A stretch of 64,000 bases of DNA from Peribacillus frigoritolerans (GTDB lineage: Bacteria > Bacillota > Bacilli > Bacillales > DSM-1321), in the NCBI GenBank assembly GCA_030562215.1, contig JAUPFL010000002.1:1178001-1242000 (forward strand), in the 5' to 3' direction. The translations under genes were made by a program, and so were the position numbers. Below the pieces are notes generated by a model, which was not told where the DNA came from, made no database searches, and saw only the letters and a program-made list of their open reading frames with translations. Positions 60,890 through 64,000 of the stretch are shown in pieces; the first letter of the stretch is position 1; each line of letters starts with the position of its first letter.

Positions 60890-61879
60890 ATGTTTACACA
60901 AAGTTTAGATTTCAAAACAACTGATTTAGATACATTCCCATTTCCATTCACTTCAGGTAACTATCGCTATTCAAACGATTTGAAAAGACTCTCAAACATT
61001 AACTGTATTGAAGTTACACCAGAATACAAACTCCAAGTGGAAACGAAGCGTCGTCTCCTTCAAGAACAGCCGCATATTAGGTTTCAATCTTTTCCACACA
61101 CAATGGAAATGCAATGGGAAGTATTGGAAATGCTGATCGACATGGCAGCTGATCGCTATCCGGAGCATTTCGAGGTCAGTAAAGATGGGGACAAATGGAC
61201 TTTCAAGAACCACATTTTCGGGGAAACCAATTCATTCGTGTATGGCGATGCCAGTACGCTTCCATATGAGCCGCTTGATTATATTGGCCGCCATTTCCAT
61301 AATGATTTTGTTTTAATGGTTCATCGCGATAGTAATTTCTATTTGGAAGTGGGGCAAGTTTCATACGCCGCACTCTTCTCGGCTAACTGGAATAAAGGCA
61401 TGTCCTTTGATGAAATCCATGCACCTGTTCCATTTGTATCGCGGAAGGGAGATGAACTGGCAGAGCGTGTTCGTAAGTTTTTGTTATCCATCGAGCCAGG
61501 TAAGCCATGGACACGCATCAACTGGAATCTGATGGCAGACCGTTGGGATGTCAACTATGAAACGATGGATGTCTGGGGACCGCAACGTTCTGAAATAACT
61601 CCGGAAAATGCAGGTAAACTTGTTCGTTTGCGTGTTGAAGAACAAAAATTCTATCGCATGCCACGAAGCAATGCCATTCTATTCGTATTGAATACTCAAT
61701 TCCTGCCACTGGAGGATTTGGCATTGCGCAAGGAGTGGTTTGATCTGACATATAGCGTACTGCAGGATATTCCCGGACCAATGGCTGAATACAAAGGAAT
61801 TGCCCCATTCCTTCCACAATCGGTCGAATATTTGAGGAGTATTGATGAAAACAAAAAAGCGAAGAAAAACAATAAGTAG
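60890..61879 (+). CDS. Haem-dependent oxidative N-demethylase, DUF3445
   Basis: This is an intact 329-residue DUF3445 protein. Characterised members are the catalytic haem subunit of dimethylamine monooxygenase, which oxidises dimethylamine to methylamine and formaldehyde. Matching features are the N-terminal FPFPFTSGNYRYS, the mid segment VGQVSYAALFSANWNKGMSFDEIHAPVPF, and RLRVEEQKFYRMPRSNAILFV with the Arg-rich substrate/haem region. ATG 60890 follows GAGAGGAG. It is followed by a DmmA-like gene and a flavin/[2Fe-2S] reductase gene, the usual partners. The exact amine substrate cannot be read from sequence. Confidence 0.87.
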   Translation: MFTQSLDFKTTDLDTFPFPFTSGNYRYSNDLKRLSNINCIEVTPEYKLQVETKRRLLQEQPHIRFQSFPHTMEMQWEVLEMLIDMAADRYPEHFEVSKDGDKWTFKNHIFGETNSFVYGDASTLPYEPLDYIGRHFHNDFVLMVHRDSNFYLEVGQVSYAALFSANWNKGMSFDEIHAPVPFVSRKGDELAERVRKFLLSIEPGKPWTRINWNLMADRWDVNYETMDVWGPQRSEITPENAGKLVRLRVEEQKFYRMPRSNAILFVLNTQFLPLEDLALRKEWFDLTYSVLQDIPGPMAEYKGIAPFLPQSVEYLRSIDENKKAKKNNK

Positions 61880-61891
61880 GAGGATAGGGCC

Positions 61892-62409
61892 TTGTACAAT
61901 AGTCCAGTATTGTTTGATAAATCCATTACGATCGTAAATAAATTTACCCCCGGAATGATCGAAGAAAGTTTGTCGTCATTTCCGATCAAGCCGGATATGA
62001 TCAGGCGAAAAGTTTCACTTCTGAAATCGCAGGTACAGTGCCTGTTGAATGCCTATCGATTAACGGAATGGAAGATAAAGAGGAGATTAAGAGAGTCATC
62101 TTGTCACAAAAGATGGGCACCCAATTTTATATTGCGGCTGCATGGAACAATGCCGTAATGATCTTCTCGCTCGGAGTGGAGGCTGGTCTATCTGAAGCTG
62201 AGATCCAGACGGTGATTATCGGGCCTAAACGACGATACGTATATTGCATGAAATGTTTCGAAGTGTCGGAAGTCAAAGAAGAAGCAGAAATTGCAGAATG
62301 TGACCATTGCAGAGCCAGTCTTGAAATAGGTCCTTTTTATTCAATCGTACGGGAAGGTTATATTGGTTACCCATTCATCCCGATCGGAAAAGAAGAAGTA
62401 GGGAGCTGA
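61892..62409 (+). CDS. DmmA-like subunit of dimethylamine monooxygenase (frameshifted)
   Basis: This is an accessory subunit of about 170 residues. It starts at TTG 61892 behind AGGAGGA and has a shift near 61985, after which GYDQAKSFTSEIAGTVPVECLS follows. The C-terminal part has a rubredoxin/zinc-ribbon-like pattern, YCMKCFEV and CDHCRASL, followed by the conserved EIGPFYSIVREGYIGYPFIP. This matches proteins annotated as dimethylamine monooxygenase subunit DmmA family. It probably helps electron transfer or assembly of the haem enzyme. Confidence 0.75.
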
Positions 62410-62414
62410 TCATC

Positions 62415-63383
62415 ATGCGGGTAGTAGGAAATATTCAAATGAAAGTAAACAAGATCATTCAAGAAACTCCATTCGTGAAACAGTTCGAGTTGATTCCAGT
62501 TGATGGAAAGCCGTTGCCTGCATTTACAGGCGGTTCGCATTTGACTACTTACATGCCGGCTGGGGATAAGATTATTTTCGAGAGAGAGTACTCCCTTATC
62601 AGCAATCCAAGGGACCGTAATAAATATACAATTTCCATTCGGCGTGATGAGGCATCACGCGGAGGTTCGGCTTTCTGGCATGATCATGTAAAGGTAGATT
62701 CCAGGTTGGAAGTCAGTTTTCCTAGAAATAACTTCCCTCTCAGCTTTCGAGCTAAGCATCATGCTTTTATGCAGCTGGAATCGGCATAACCCCATTTCTG
62801 GCAATGATGGAAGACATGGCCGCCGAAGGGCAAACCTTCGAACTCCATTATGCAGCACGCACTCCGGAGTTATGTGCTTTTTATGATCTGCTGAAAGCCA
62901 AATACCCTGATCAATGCACCTTTTATTTTTCGCAGGCAGAAGACAAACGCAGAATGATGCCCGAGACAATGATGGATCATCGCATTGGAACGCATGTCTA
63001 TTTTTGCGGACCAATCGAGATGGTGCAAGAGTATCGAAAAGCTGCCAGTTCCTATGGTTATCCGGAACATGCGATCCACTTCGAATTATTTGCGACAAAA
63101 AAATGATGGGGCGCGAGATCCTTTCATCGTCGACCTTACAGACAGCGATCGGTCCATCCGCGTTCATGAGGGTGAAACACTGCTTGATGCGCTTTTAAGG
63201 AAGGAATCGATGCGCCTTATTCTTGTAAAGTTGGCGGGTGCGGAAGTTGTGAGGTGGATGTTGCAGAAGGTGAAGTGGATCACCGTGATTATTTCCTTAG
63301 CGAAGAAAACCGTCAAACACGGAAGTCAATCCTGACATGCTGCTCACGTGCGAAGGACGAAAGACTGGTCTTAAAATTGTAAC
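62415..63383 (+). CDS. Oxidoreductase with flavin and plant-type [2Fe-2S] domains (frameshifted)
   Basis: This is a PDR/VanB-type reductase of about 320 residues that passes electrons from NAD(P)H through flavin to an oxygenase. The flavin motif is REYSLISNP. The nucleotide-binding region has GIGITPFLAMM-like sequence and YFCGPIEMV. The C-terminal ferredoxin domain has C-x4-C-x2-C in SCKVGGCGSC and a last Cys in LTCCS. Four shifts occur, near 62765, 63100, 63215 and 63335. It lies 5 bp after the DmmA-like gene and is the expected reductase of the demethylase; it might also serve the Rieske enzyme at 11120. Confidence 0.83.
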
Positions 63384-63436
63384 GATTAAATTCCATACAG
63401 ATTAATAAAAAATAATGAAAACCGGAGGAATGAAAC

Positions 63437-64000
63437 ATGACAATTTTAGAAACGGCAGTATTAGAGCTTAAAAAATTATATCGGCGGTAAGTGGCAGGCC
63501 TCATCTTCAAATGAAGTAATCCCGGTAATCAATCCTGCAACACAGGAAATCATTGCAAAAGCACCGCGTGCCACCAAAGAAGATACAGAAAGGGCAATCT
63601 CAGTAGCGAAGGCAGCCTTTGAAAGTGGAATCTGGTCAGGCCTAACAGCACAGGAGCGTGCTTCCTACCTATATAAAATCGCTGATAAAATTGATGAACG
63701 TGCCGAAGAGTTAACGATTCTTGAAACAATGGACAACGGGAAACTTAAAGCAGAGGCAGGTTTCGATATTGCCGATGCCGCCGCGTGTTTCCGTTACTAC
63801 GCTGGTTTGGTCCTTCATCCAGAAGGGGAAACCTATCAAGTTCCCGCTCCCGTGCAAGCGATGGTTGTTCGTGAGCCAGTGGGTGTAGCAGGTTTGATTG
63901 TACCTTGGAATTTCCTCTTCTAATGAGTGTCTGGAAAATCGCACCGGCCCTTGCGGCAGGTAACACCATTGTATATAAACCGGCTGAAGTGACACCTGTA
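63437..64000 (+). CDS. Aldehyde dehydrogenase, N-terminal part, cut by the window end (frameshifted)
   Basis: The first ~190 residues of a betaine-aldehyde/NAD-dependent aldehyde dehydrogenase are visible: [35 protein letters not shown] and then [16 protein letters not shown]. Shifts are near 63470 and 63915. ATG 63437 follows CCGGAGG. The catalytic half lies beyond the window. It follows the reductase and may oxidise the aldehyde made by demethylation, such as formaldehyde or a larger aldehyde. Confidence 0.85.

Overview
The window looks like chromosomal DNA of a spore-forming Bacillaceae bacterium, probably Bacillus sensu lato; a Peribacillus-like host is only a guess. The reasons are strong GGAGG ribosome sites with many TTG/GTG starts, a tricistronic spore-germination (ger) operon, a complete fructosamine (frl) operon, a YwnF homologue, and a modest-to-low GC content. 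I see no rRNA, tRNA or CRISPR.

A caution governs the whole annotation. About 30 otherwise well-conserved genes are split by one to four single-base frameshifts, most often in or next to homopolymer runs, and the reading continues at once in another frame with full family similarity. This pattern fits uncorrected sequencing or assembly indels better than real gene decay. I therefore annotate such genes as one CDS across the shift. Only the clearly truncated insertion-sequence pieces, a sulfotransferase and a GNAT gene are treated as probably broken.

Layout. (1) 180-12280: a PrpR-type sigma-54 activator, a helically phased TGAAAC array and a -24/-12 promoter precede a run of catabolic genes: 2-hydroxyacid dehydrogenase, DUF3311 protein plus Na+/solute symporter, ThDP enzyme, Glu/Leu/Phe/Val dehydrogenase-like protein, amino-acid permease, aldehyde dehydrogenase and Rieske oxygenase. 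A strong terminator ends the run; the substrate is unknown. (2) 12.3-22.7 kb: small membrane proteins, two tandem DUF2238-like genes, an orphan GerB-like permease, a perfect sigma-54 promoter in front of a broken acetyltransferase, and a gerA-gerC-small ORF-gerB operon. (3) 22.8-28.8 kb: frlB-O-N-M-D with convergent frlR and matching operators. (4) 29.0-31.6 kb: two secreted M14 carboxypeptidases. (5) 31.7-45.4 kb: a guanidino-compound/arginine-type region with ureohydrolase and APC permease divergent from paired sigma-54 promoters, glutamate dehydrogenase with its own sigma-54 promoter, an IclR regulator, two amidinotransferase-superfamily hydrolases (one a likely dimethylargininase), a RocB-like peptidase, a YfcC-type transporter, an M20 amidohydrolase and a permease. 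(6) 45.5-54.2 kb: a 1.47-kb IS3-family element, then IS fragments around glycosyltransferases and a broken sulfotransferase. (7) 54.9-56.8 kb: a YibE/F pair. (8) 57.1-64.0 kb: a sigma-54 activator with an unusual C-terminal sensor-like domain, divergent from a sigma-54 promoter that leads a methylamine-type oxidative N-demethylation cluster: small membrane protein, NCS1 permease, haem-dependent N-demethylase (DUF3445), DmmA-like protein, flavin/[2Fe-2S] reductase and aldehyde dehydrogenase (cut by the window end).

The unifying theme is sigma-54 (SigL)-driven nitrogen and carbon scavenging: six convincing -24/-12 promoters in 64 kb. The most interesting inference is that dimethylamine released by the dimethylargininase could feed the N-demethylase cluster about 17 kb downstream.
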